A stretch of 64,000 bases of DNA from JBCBSZ01 sp039185015. Lineage in GTDB: Bacteria; Actinomycetota; Acidimicrobiia; Acidimicrobiales; Poriferisodalaceae. The notes beneath the pieces were generated by a model that searched no databases, was not told the DNA's origin, and saw only the letters and a list, made by a program, of their open reading frames with translations. Position 1 is the stretch's first letter, and every line of letters starts with the position of its first letter. The DNA is taken from assembly GCA_039185015.1 (NCBI GenBank), contig JBCDAU010000015.1:1-64000 (forward strand), read 5' to 3'. The position numbers were made by a program, and so were the translations under genes. Of this stretch, positions 38,540 to 46,737 are shown piece by piece.

Positions 38540-39748
38540 TCACTCGTTCTCCAGCGACCTCTGGAGCGGCGTCGGGTAGCGCCAGCGCACCCGCACGTCG
38601 CCGAGCCACGCTTCCAGCCGACCGGCCTCGACCGCCAACGCGTCCTGGAGGGAAGCGGTCGCCGTGTCGAAGAGGCTGGTGACGACGGCGCCGTCCTCCC
38701 GCTGCGTCCACCCGCCGACGATCTGCCCCCGCCACCACACGGTGGGCCCGATGTTGCCGTTGCGGTCGAACAGCGCGGCCTCGTGCTCGCCGAGGAACCA
38801 GTGGCGTTCCTTCACCCCCATCGGTGTGGCGTCGAGTCCGGGGAGCAGTGCGACGGCGCCGTCGTCCGGCTCGGGTGCATCGAGCTCGTCGTCGGGAAGG
38901 ACCCAGCCCGTGGCATCGTCGTCGCGCTCGACCTCCTCGGCGCCGATCGCTGCGAGCGCCGTGGCGATCTGCCCCTTCGGCAGCCCCGTCCACCAGGCCA
39001 GATCGACCTGCGATGACCCCGGGAACGAGCCGAGCCGGTGCCGGAGCAGGGCCACCGCCGCCTCGGCAGGTGCGAGCACGTCGAGACCGCCCGGCACCCA
39101 GTCCTCGACCGAGCCGTACGTCCAGGCGGCCGAGGTCAGATCGCCGGATCGGGGCCGGTCGCGGGCGACCCGACCTTCGGCGACGAGCAGCTCGATCACC
39201 TTCGAGGTCATGCGGATCGGGCGGCCGTAGGACGTGCCGGGAGCCGGGTTGAACTGGACCTGGAGCCCGGCGACGGCCTCGGCCAGCTCATTGCCCGTCG
39301 GTCGGTCCAGCTCGCTGACGGCGGCGACCGTGTCACGCTCGAGCTCGTCGACCCACGACGCGGGATCGCCCTCGACGCCGTCCGCCGTCGTCGCCCATCC
39401 GACGATCTGCTTGCGGAGCTGCGGCACGATGCGGTGGTTGTAGGCGCCGTGTGCTGCGACGGCCAGCTCCGCGGTCAGCAGGTGCACCGTGCGGCGCAAG
39501 GTGGTGTGGCGGAGCAAGGACCGCTCGTCATAGAGCGCGGTCGCGATGTCGTCCTGGCTCGCTGCGGACCGGGCGGCGACTTGGAGGTAGGCCGTCGACG
39601 GGTCCGTCGAGTGCAGCGGCCCGACGGCGTCGGCGACCTCGACGACCGCGCGGCCCGACCGGCCCGCGGTGCCGACGAGCTGACGATCGACGAGCAGCGC
39701 CCGTCGCCGGTCGTCGGTCAGCCGTCGCACCGGCGCAGCCTCGCGCAC
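38540..39748 (-). CDS. Winged-helix DNA-binding domain protein (AlkZ/YcaQ-like, HTH_42)
   Basis: 402 aa, GTG start. Family of crosslink/alkyl-base glycosylases first known from AlkZ of Streptomyces. QLVGTAGRSGRAVVEVADAVGPLHSTDPSTAYLQVAAR is the N-terminal block, LLRHTTLRRTVHLLTAEL the second; three winged helices and the C-terminal beta-barrel (LLPGLDATPMGVKERHWFLGEHEAALFDRNGNIGPTVWWRGQIVGGW) complete it. The catalytic Q-x-Q/Q-x-D motif of AlkZ is not evident to me in VDLAWWTG, so activity is uncertain. Begins 13 bp after the MOSC stop, likely one operon. Confidence 0.85.
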   Translation of the reverse strand: MREAAPVRRLTDDRRRALLVDRQLVGTAGRSGRAVVEVADAVGPLHSTDPSTAYLQVAARSAASQDDIATALYDERSLLRHTTLRRTVHLLTAELAVAAHGAYNHRIVPQLRKQIVGWATTADGVEGDPASWVDELERDTVAAVSELDRPTGNELAEAVAGLQVQFNPAPGTSYGRPIRMTSKVIELLVAEGRVARDRPRSGDLTSAAWTYGSVEDWVPGGLDVLAPAEAAVALLRHRLGSFPGSSQVDLAWWTGLPKGQIATALAAIGAEEVERDDDATGWVLPDDELDAPEPDDGAVALLPGLDATPMGVKERHWFLGEHEAALFDRNGNIGPTVWWRGQIVGGWTQREDGAVVTSLFDTATASLQDALAVEAGRLEAWLGDVRVRWRYPTPLQRSLENE

Positions 39749-39761
39749 CTCACGAGCCGGA

Positions 39762-40409
39762 TCACCCGGCTCGGTCGAGGGTGGACTGCGCCCACGCCTT
39801 CCAGGCGGCGGACATCTCCCCGACGGCGAGGATGCGTTCGACGCCGGTCCGCTCCCGATACATCCGGGCGACGTCGCCGACGGTCAGCCTGTGATCGGGC
39901 ACGTGTTCGACGACGATCTCGTCGCCGGCCTCGAGCGAGCCTTCCTCGATGATGCGGAGGTAGGTGCCCGGACGACCGGCAGCGTTGAACTTCTGGATGA
40001 ACCGGTCGTCGCCCATGCGGAGGTTGAGCTTCCAACAGGGCACGCGGGGCTCACTCACCTCGAACAGCGCCGTCCCGATGCGCCAGCGGGACCCGATGAC
40101 CGCACCCGTCACGTCGACGCCAGCGACCGTCAGGTTCTCCCCGAACGACGAGGCCTCGACCGGACGGCCGAGCTCGGACTCCCACCAGTGGCGGTCCTCG
40201 TCGGCGTAGGCGTAGACCGCCTTGTCGTAGCCGCCGTGGGCCTGTCGATCGGCCTGGTCATCACCCTCGAGGTTCACGCCGACGGCACGCACCGGACCGG
40301 TGACGGCCGACTTGTAGATCGCCGTGGTCGCCGGACGTCCCCGGCGATCCACGTCGCGCGGCGTCCCGACGTTGATGGCCAGGACGCTGGTGGTGGACTG
40401 CTCCGACAT
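39762..40409 (-). CDS. MOSC-domain protein (YiiM-like)
   Basis: 215 aa. GVNLEGDDQADRQAHGGYDKAVYAYADEDRHWWESELG, SFGENLTV, IGSRWRIGTALFEVSEPRVPCWKLNLRMG with the molybdenum-sulfur Cys in RVPC, then a C-terminal three-helix extension (LTVGDVARMYRERTGVERILAVGEMSAAWKAWAQ) as in YiiM. YiiM reduces N-hydroxylated bases such as 6-N-hydroxylaminopurine. A partner role in base-damage defence with the AlkZ-like gene downstream is a reasonable inference. Confidence 0.9.
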   Translation of the reverse strand: MSEQSTTSVLAINVGTPRDVDRRGRPATTAIYKSAVTGPVRAVGVNLEGDDQADRQAHGGYDKAVYAYADEDRHWWESELGRPVEASSFGENLTVAGVDVTGAVIGSRWRIGTALFEVSEPRVPCWKLNLRMGDDRFIQKFNAAGRPGTYLRIIEEGSLEAGDEIVVEHVPDHRLTVGDVARMYRERTGVERILAVGEMSAAWKAWAQSTLDRAG

Positions 40410-40477
40410 CTCGACTCCGATCCTCGCACGACACGCCCCGGAACCACGTCGAGCGCCCGCTCGTTCCCCGAAGCCCG

Positions 40478-42781
40478 CTACGCCGGCGGGGCGCTGATCC
40501 CGACGACGGGGGCGGAGGGCGGGTCGTCGCCGAGGCTGCCGAGGAAGTCACGGTCGCTGAACACGAACACACCGCCGTCGCTGGCGATCATGGCGTAGCC
40601 GTCGCCGTAGGCGATGCCGCCGATCACCGGGGCGTTCAGCCGGTCGCCCGCGGCAAGGACGCCGGGCACCGAGCCACGGAACCCGGCATCGAAGGCGAAC
40701 ACGCCGCCGTCGGCGGCGATCAGCCAGTAACCGTCCCCGTCCGGGTCGGGCACCAGGTCGACGACCGGCTCGTTGAGCGGACGGCCGCCCATCGAGCCGG
40801 CGAACTCCGCGTCGCCGAAGGCGAAGATGCCGCCATCGTTGGCGACCATGAAGTAGCCCCGCTCGCTCGGCGTCACGACCGAACCGAGCACCGGTCCGTT
40901 GAGCGTGAGATCGAGCAGGTCGCCCTGAGCTCGAGCCGAGCCGAACGCCTCGACGCCACCCCGATCGGTGAAGACGAAGTACCCCCCGTCGACGGCCGAG
41001 ATGGAGGCCGGCCTCCCGGCGCTGCCGGCCGCGTCGCCGCGGTGCTCGGCGGTGCCGAAGGTGTGGACGCAGCCTCGGCTGTCGAGCACGTAGTAGCCCT
41101 GCCCGTCCGTCGTGACCTCGAGGTCGACTGCCGTCACGCCCGGCGAGGCCGAGATGTCGGCGATGGCGTCACCCAGGTCGGTGGCGTCACCGAACGGGTA
41201 CACCTGGCCGGACCGGTCGAGCAGCCAGTACCCGTCCGGCGCGCCCTGGCGGGAGGGGCGGGACGCCGAGCCGGGATCGCTGCACGGCTCGCCGGGAGCG
41301 AGGTCGCTGCCGACGGCGATGCCGTTGCCTGCACCCCGGAACTGGGGCCATGGCGCGACCGACGAGGTCGACGGGAGCGACCACGTCTGCAGCTCGTGCG
41401 CACCCCGGCCGAGCGAGTAGCCGGAGGTGACGAGGAGCCGGCTGCCGTCGGCTTCGGTCAGCACGGCGGGCGAGGAGTCGTAGGAGAGGCCCTCGGCGAT
41501 CTCGGCGAAGCGGCTGCCGGTGCGTCCGTCGAGCAGGTGGATCGACCAGCCGGAGCCGACGGCGACGTCGTTGTCACCGTCGCCGTCGAGGTCCGCGATG
41601 ATGGCGTGGCCGATGACCCGGTTGAGGTTCGGCCCCGCCGGGTTGCAGCACAGATCCGTGCGCCACAGACGCTGACCAGAACCGTCGTACGCCGACACGT
41701 GACCGTCCCATGCTCCGACGACGACATCGCGATCCCCGTCGGCGTCGACATCACCGATGGCCACGCCGCCGGTGACGACGTCGCCGACGTTCACCGGCCA
41801 GCCGGGTACCGGGGAGCCGTCGTCGGCGTGGAAGCCGAGCACCTGCCGCGTCGCGCTCGTGTCGTAGTTGAACGCCGTGGTGACGTAGACCTCGGCGCGG
41901 CCGTCGCCGTTCAGGTCGTCGACGGCGACCGCGCCCATGACCGCCTCGTTCGGTTGCTGCTGCCACAGCTGGTCGACGCTGCCGCCGCTCCAGTCGAGGG
42001 CGCGCACCCGACCCCCGGCGATGGACCCCGGGCGGCCCGGGGTGTCGTCGCCGCCGATGAAGATCTCGTCCCGACCGTCGCCGTCGACGTCGTAAAGCGC
42101 CGGCGACGACCAGATCGTGTCGCCGTTGGGGAACGGGAAGCCAGGGAGCTCGGCACCGGTGTTCCCGTCGAGAGCGTGGACGAGGTGGTCCCAGCCACCG
42201 AAGACGACGTCGAGGGTGCCGTCGCCGTTCACGTCGCCGATGGCGGAGGTGGAGTAGATGCCCTCGCACCAGCCGTCCGGCGTGGCACCGACGGTCTCGT
42301 CCCAGACGTTGAACTGGTCGGTCGTCGAGGTCCAGCGCCACTTCACCCGGCCGTCGTTCTCGAAGGCGATCAGCCCACCGTTCTGGTTCGCAGCCCACGT
42401 GGACTGCATGCCGACGACGATCTCGTTCGAACCGTCGCCGTCGATGTCCGCGATCACCGGCGTGGAGTCGATGGCCGTCGGGCTCGACTGGGCCCGGCAG
42501 CCGCCACCGACCGACGGCACGGCCCGCGCTGCGAGGATCTGGTCGTCGAGGTCGCCGTTGCGGAACACCCGCAGGATGCCGTCCTCGCCGCCGATCGCCA
42601 TGTCGTCGCGCCCGTCGCCGTCGACGTCACCGATCGCCGGAGCCGAGTTCCGGATCAGCCCGGTGGCGAGCTGATCGACCCGTGGCGGAGCGCTCGACTG
42701 CGCCGTGGCCCCGGAGGCCACGACGGCGACCGTCGAGGTCGCTAGCAGGGTGAACAGGAGCGGGATCGTGATGCGGCGCAT
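40478..42781 (-). CDS. Secreted FG-GAP/VCBS repeat protein with six C-terminal 'GYW' repeats
   Basis: 767 aa from ATG 42781 (GAGG 6 nt upstream; a GTG at 42811 would add ten residues). Signal peptide MRRITIPLLFTLLATSTVAV...ASGATA. Residues about 45-480 hold seven FG-GAP repeats with calcium loops (DVDGDGRDD, DIDGDGSNE, DVNGDGTLD, DLNGDGRAE, DLDGDGDND), likely a beta-propeller. After LAPGEPCSDPGSASR come six repeats of about 45-48 residues of the form GYW/FxxxxDGGxFAFGDAxxxGS, probably a second propeller. Extracellular or surface-attached; no cell-wall anchor seen. Confidence 0.88.
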   Translation of the reverse strand: MRRITIPLLFTLLATSTVAVVASGATAQSSAPPRVDQLATGLIRNSAPAIGDVDGDGRDDMAIGGEDGILRVFRNGDLDDQILAARAVPSVGGGCRAQSSPTAIDSTPVIADIDGDGSNEIVVGMQSTWAANQNGGLIAFENDGRVKWRWTSTTDQFNVWDETVGATPDGWCEGIYSTSAIGDVNGDGTLDVVFGGWDHLVHALDGNTGAELPGFPFPNGDTIWSSPALYDVDGDGRDEIFIGGDDTPGRPGSIAGGRVRALDWSGGSVDQLWQQQPNEAVMGAVAVDDLNGDGRAEVYVTTAFNYDTSATRQVLGFHADDGSPVPGWPVNVGDVVTGGVAIGDVDADGDRDVVVGAWDGHVSAYDGSGQRLWRTDLCCNPAGPNLNRVIGHAIIADLDGDGDNDVAVGSGWSIHLLDGRTGSRFAEIAEGLSYDSSPAVLTEADGSRLLVTSGYSLGRGAHELQTWSLPSTSSVAPWPQFRGAGNGIAVGSDLAPGEPCSDPGSASRPSRQGAPDGYWLLDRSGQVYPFGDATDLGDAIADISASPGVTAVDLEVTTDGQGYYVLDSRGCVHTFGTAEHRGDAAGSAGRPASISAVDGGYFVFTDRGGVEAFGSARAQGDLLDLTLNGPVLGSVVTPSERGYFMVANDGGIFAFGDAEFAGSMGGRPLNEPVVDLVPDPDGDGYWLIAADGGVFAFDAGFRGSVPGVLAAGDRLNAPVIGGIAYGDGYAMIASDGGVFVFSDRDFLGSLGDDPPSAPVVGISAPPA

Positions 42782-42926
42782 GCGTCCTCGTGTGGTCGAC
42801 GAGTCCGCCACCCCGATGCGACAGCTCCCGCCAGTGTCAGCGTCGGAACAGCGAGGTGGCCCACGACGCTAGTTCGACCGTCCAGGACGACGACATCGGC
42901 ACCAACTTTCCGTTGCATCACTGAAC

Positions 42927-42937
42927 TGACGCTGTCA
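42927..42937. promoter_or_regulatory. Inverted repeat TGAC-GCT-GTCA at the MFS start
   Basis: Perfect 4-bp inverted repeat ending 2 bp before the MFS ATG; a candidate HxlR operator given the co-transcribed regulator. The remaining 42782-42926 divergent spacer holds no other clear signal. Confidence 0.35.
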
Positions 42938-42939
42938 AG

Positions 42940-44367
42940 ATGCCGGACGTGCCCCCCGCCACCGCTGACCTCGACGAGACGCACGCCAAGCGCACGCTGG
43001 CCGTCTCGGCCCTCGCCGTCCTCGCCGTGTTCCTCGACACGACCGTGCTGTTCGTGGCGTTCCCGGACATCGTCGCCTCGTTCCCGTCGGTCGGGACCGC
43101 CGAGCTGTCGTGGGTGCTGAACGCCTACACCATCACCTTCGCCGCGCTCCTCGTCCCCGTCGGCAAGCTCGCCGACCGCATCGGCCACCGCCGCGCGTTC
43201 CTCACCGGCTCGGTGATCTTCACCATCGCCTCGGTGCTGTGCGGGCTCGCACCGAACGTCGAGCTGCTCGTCGTCTTCCGCATCGCGCAGGCCGTCGGCG
43301 GCGCCACGCTCCTCCCGTCCTCGCTCGCGCTGATCCTGCGTGCGTTCCCACCGGAGCGGATCCCGATCGCCATCGCGATCTGGGGCGCGACCGGCGCCGT
43401 CGCCGGCGCCCTCGGCCCGACCCTCGGCGCTGGCCTGATCGAGCTCGCCGGGTGGCGGTGGGTGTTCTTCGTCAACCTCCCCGTCGGGATCTTCACGGTG
43501 GTGGCGGGTCGACGCATCCTGCGCGAATCGAGCGCGCCCGACACCCGGCTGCCCGCACCGGTCGGCGTCGTCCTCGTGGCGGCGGCAGCGGCCCTCGCCT
43601 CCTACGGGGTCGTGCAGAGCGAGGAGTGGGGCTGGTCCGACGGACGCACCATCGGCGTGCTCGCCGCCGGCGCCGCGCTGCTGGCGGTGTTCATCCAGCA
43701 CCAACGCCGCACGGACGCGCCGGCGCTCGACCTCGAGCTGTTCGCGATCCGGAACTTCGGCTGGGGCAACGCGGCGACGGTCGCGTTCTCGGCCGGGTTC
43801 ACGGCGATGTTCTTCGGCTCGATCCTGTTCCTGACCCAGGTGTGGGGCTGGTCGACGTTGGCGGCCGGCTTCGGCATCGCACCGGGACCGGCGATGGTCG
43901 CCGTGCTCGCCCCCCGGTTCGGTGCGCTCGCCGCCCGGATCGGGCAGCGGCCACTGCTCATCGCCGGCGGCCTCACCTTCGCCGCCGGCGGCGTCCATCG
44001 GCTGATCGTCCTCGGGCCGGAGTCTGCCTACCTCACCGAGTGGCTGCCCTCGCTGCTGTTCACCGGTGCGGGTGTGGCGCTGTGCCTCCCCCAGCTGTCC
44101 TCGGTCGTCGCCCAGGCGCTCCCCTCGGACCGGCTCGGTGTCGGCGGTGCGGCCAACCAAGCGGTGCGCCAGTTCGCCGGCACCCTCGGTGTGGCCCTGA
44201 CCATCGCCTTCGTTGGCACACCGACGTCGCTTGCTCAGGCGCTCGACGGGTTCGACCAGGTCTGGTGGCTGCTCGTCGTCGGTGGCTTCGCGACCTCCCT
44301 GCTCGCCCTACCCCTCCGCACCGCCCGCCGACCCGAACCGGCGACCGCCGAGGTCCGGGCCGCCTGA
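42940..44367 (+). CDS. MFS transporter, DHA2 (EmrB/QacA) drug-efflux type
   Basis: 475 aa, about 14 predicted helices. Motif D1 region LDTTVLFVAFPDI (helix 1), WVLNAYTITFAALLVPVGKLADRIGHRRAFL (motif A, GKLADRIGHRR), and motif C GATGAVAGALGPTLGAGLI that marks proton antiporters. Long hydrophilic N-terminus of 20 residues. Stop overlaps the ATG of an HxlR regulator (TGATG). Likely exports a toxic or signalling small molecule. Confidence 0.9.
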   Translation: MPDVPPATADLDETHAKRTLAVSALAVLAVFLDTTVLFVAFPDIVASFPSVGTAELSWVLNAYTITFAALLVPVGKLADRIGHRRAFLTGSVIFTIASVLCGLAPNVELLVVFRIAQAVGGATLLPSSLALILRAFPPERIPIAIAIWGATGAVAGALGPTLGAGLIELAGWRWVFFVNLPVGIFTVVAGRRILRESSAPDTRLPAPVGVVLVAAAAALASYGVVQSEEWGWSDGRTIGVLAAGAALLAVFIQHQRRTDAPALDLELFAIRNFGWGNAATVAFSAGFTAMFFGSILFLTQVWGWSTLAAGFGIAPGPAMVAVLAPRFGALAARIGQRPLLIAGGLTFAAGGVHRLIVLGPESAYLTEWLPSLLFTGAGVALCLPQLSSVVAQALPSDRLGVGGAANQAVRQFAGTLGVALTIAFVGTPTSLAQALDGFDQVWWLLVVGGFATSLLALPLRTARRPEPATAEVRAA

Positions 44368-44831
44368 TGCGACGCAAGCGGCTCGACGACCTGAACTGCG
44401 CGATCGCGCAGACCCTCGAGGTCGTCGGCGACCCGTGGACGCTGCTCATCGTCCGCGACCTCGTGATGGGCGTCCGTCGCTTCGACGCGATCCAGCGACG
44501 GCTGGGCATCCCTCGCAACACCCTCACGAGCCGACTCGAGCACCTGCAGGATCACGAGGTCGTCGAGCGGGTCGCGCTCGACGACCAGCCGAACCGCTTC
44601 GAGTACCGGCTCACGGACAAGGGCTGGGCACTCGGTCCGGTGCTGGTCACGATGCTGCGGTGGGGCGACGAGTGGGGAGACTTGGAGGAGCCACCGGTCG
44701 TGTTCGAGCAGCCCTCCACCGGGCGACGCCTCGACCCCGTCCTCGTGGATCGCGAGACCGGCGTGCCCCTGAACGAGCTCGGCTACGAGCCCCGGCCCGG
44801 ACCGGGTGCGACCCGCGACGGCCGCCGCTGA
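44367..44831 (+). CDS. HxlR-family transcriptional regulator
   Basis: 154 aa. Winged helix of HxlR type: NCAIAQTLEVVGDPWTLLIVRDLVMGVRRFDAIQRRLGIPRNTLTSRLEHLQDHEVVERV, then the wing FEYRLTDKGWALGPVLVTMLRWGDEWG. C-terminal extension of about 50 residues is longer than usual. Start overlaps the transporter stop, so it is expected to regulate that pump. Confidence 0.92.
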   Translation: MRRKRLDDLNCAIAQTLEVVGDPWTLLIVRDLVMGVRRFDAIQRRLGIPRNTLTSRLEHLQDHEVVERVALDDQPNRFEYRLTDKGWALGPVLVTMLRWGDEWGDLEEPPVVFEQPSTGRRLDPVLVDRETGVPLNELGYEPRPGPGATRDGRR

Positions 44832-44873
44832 ACTCGGTCCCGAGCCACCCCCAACCTCGGCAGGAGCGCGGAC

Positions 44874-45011
44874 GTGCGCCATGCGATCACGACGCGCCCG
44901 CATCACGCCGCCTGGCCCGCCGCCGGAGTCGACGTCGTGGTCTGGTCCTGGCGCGTCGAGCTCGACCCGCGTCGGCTCGAACCGCTGGCCGCGGCGATCA
45001 CCGCCGTCTGA
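44874..45011 (+). CDS. Possible small ORF (45 codons)
   Basis: GTG with an AGGAG site 9 nt upstream: a 45-residue frame ending VVWSWRVELDPRRLEPLAAAITAV. The VDVVVWSWRVELD stretch recalls the N-terminal strand of 4'-phosphopantetheinyl transferases, but the rest of such a gene is absent. Could be a remnant, a small protein or chance. It lies in the 228-bp gap between the HxlR and GGDEF genes. Confidence 0.3.
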   Translation: MRHAITTRPHHAAWPAAGVDVVVWSWRVELDPRRLEPLAAAITAV

Positions 45012-45059
45012 CGACGAGGGAGACGCTCACGTCGCGGGCCCTCCGCCCGATGGAGTGGC

Positions 45060-45944
45060 ATGTCGGTGACCGAGGAGGGCAGCCTCGCCGGACTGCGCGG
45101 CGGCCACGTCTGCGACTACCGCTCCCTGCTCGACGACATGCCCGAGCTGATCTGCCAGTTCACGCCGGACACGACGATCACCTACGTCAACGCGGCGTGC
45201 GCCCGCTTCCACGGCGGCTCGCCCGACGAGCTCTGGGGCCGCCGCATCCTCGATCTGGTGCCGCCCGAGTACGTCGAGCACACCGAGGAGCACATGCGGG
45301 CGCTGATGTCGAGCACGCCGTCGCGCCCGACGCTGGTCAACCTGACCCAGGCCACCAGCCTCGACGGTTCGACGCGCTGGCAGGAGTGGACGAACACCGC
45401 CGTGTTCGACGACGGCCAGGTCGTGTCCTTCATCGGCATCGGCCGAGACGTCACCAGCCGCATCGAGGCCGAGGAGCGGTCCCGGTATCACGCCGAGCAC
45501 GACGACCTCACGGGCCTCCTCAACCGCCGCATGATCACCGAGGCGCTCGACCGCATGACCAACCGGGCGGCACGGGGCGGCGAGTCGCTCGGCGTGCTCT
45601 ACCTCGACCTCGATCGCTTCAAGTCGGTCAACGACGACTTCGGCCACGAGGCCGGCGATCGTGTGCTGATCGATGTGGCCGACGCGTTGCGCGAAGCGAC
45701 TCGGGCCAACGATCTGGTCGGTCGCCTCGGCGGTGACGAGTTCGTGATCCTGGTGAGCCCGGCCGAGGACGACGCCATCGCCGCGCTCGCCGACCGCATC
45801 CGCCTGGCGTTCCGCCACATGGAGCACCCCGTGGGTGTCTCGATCGGAACGGCGACGTCGGCGATGACGACCAGTGCCGCTGCGCTGCTCCGTCTCGCCG
45901 ACCAGTCGATGTACGCCGAGAAGGCCCAGGGCTCGAGCCGCTGA
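45060..45944 (+). CDS. PAS-GGDEF diguanylate cyclase
   Basis: 294 aa. PAS domain at about 20-135 (DDMPELICQFTPDTTITYVNAACARFHG; FIGIGRDVTSRIEAEE), then a GGDEF domain (about 142-294) with an intact active site GGDEF at 224-228 and an inhibitory I-site R215-x-x-D218 five residues before it. Makes cyclic di-GMP with product feedback. No membrane helix, so a cytoplasmic sensor. Ends 1 bp before the stop of the convergent AapP gene. Confidence 0.94.
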   Translation: MSVTEEGSLAGLRGGHVCDYRSLLDDMPELICQFTPDTTITYVNAACARFHGGSPDELWGRRILDLVPPEYVEHTEEHMRALMSSTPSRPTLVNLTQATSLDGSTRWQEWTNTAVFDDGQVVSFIGIGRDVTSRIEAEERSRYHAEHDDLTGLLNRRMITEALDRMTNRAARGGESLGVLYLDLDRFKSVNDDFGHEAGDRVLIDVADALREATRANDLVGRLGGDEFVILVSPAEDDAIAALADRIRLAFRHMEHPVGVSIGTATSAMTTSAAALLRLADQSMYAEKAQGSSR

Positions 45945-45945
45945 G

Positions 45946-46737
45946 CTACAGGATCTGGGAGAGGAACTCGCGGGTGCGGGGCTCCTGCGGGTTCGTGAAG
46001 AAGTGCTCCGGGGTTCCGACCTCGACGATCTGCCCATCGGCCATGAACACGACCCGATCGGCGACCTCGCGGGCGAAGCCCATCTCGTGGGTCACCACGA
46101 TCATCGTCATGCCCTCGCGTGCGAGGTCCATCATCACCTCGAGGACCTCGTTGATCATCTCGGGGTCGAGCGCGGACGTCGGCTCGTCGAAGAGCATCAC
46201 CTTCGGCTGCATGGCGAGCGACCGGGCGATCGCGACCCGCTGCTGCTGGCCACCCGACAGCTGACCCGGGTACTTGTCGGCCTGCTCGGGGATGCGGACC
46301 CGCTCGAGGAGCTGCATCGCCTTGGCCTCCGCCTCGGCGGCCGGGAGCTTCCGCACGAGTCGGGGCGCCAGGGTGATGTTCTCCATCACGGTCAGGTGCG
46401 GGAACAGGTTGAACTGCTGGAAGACCATGCCGGTCTCTCGGCGGATCTCCTGGATGTTGCGGACGTCGTCGGAGAGCTCGGTGCCGTCGACGATGATCCG
46501 GCCGGCATCGTGCTCCTCCAGCCGGTTGATGCATCGGATGAGCGTCGACTTCCCGGACCCCGACGGACCGATCACCACGACCACCTCGCGGCGGCCGACC
46601 TTCACGTCGATGTTCTTCAGGGCCTGGAAGTCGCCGAAGAACTTGTCCATGGCGGAGACCTCGATCATGACCTCGCCGTCGCCACCGACCTGCGTGGCGT
46701 CCGACATGACCGAGCCGGTCATCATCTCGTCGCTCAT
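45946..46737 (-). CDS. aapP: Polar amino-acid ABC transporter ATPase
   Basis: 263 aa. Walker A GPSGSGKST, Q-loop QQFNLFPHLTV, signature LSGGQQQR, Walker B VMLFDEPTSALDPE, H-loop VTHEMGFA: a standard GlnQ/AapP ATPase. ATG overlaps the permease stop. The gene order binding protein, permease Q, permease M, ATPase matches the aapJQMP general amino-acid uptake operon. Confidence 0.95.
   Translation of the reverse strand: MSDEMMTGSVMSDATQVGGDGEVMIEVSAMDKFFGDFQALKNIDVKVGRREVVVVIGPSGSGKSTLIRCINRLEEHDAGRIIVDGTELSDDVRNIQEIRRETGMVFQQFNLFPHLTVMENITLAPRLVRKLPAAEAEAKAMQLLERVRIPEQADKYPGQLSGGQQQRVAIARSLAMQPKVMLFDEPTSALDPEMINEVLEVMMDLAREGMTMIVVTHEMGFAREVADRVVFMADGQIVEVGTPEHFFTNPQEPRTREFLSQIL

Noticed and set aside
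36430..38682. 750-codon plus-strand open frame
   Set aside because: Antisense shadow of the GH3 gene, a product of high-GC third-position bias.
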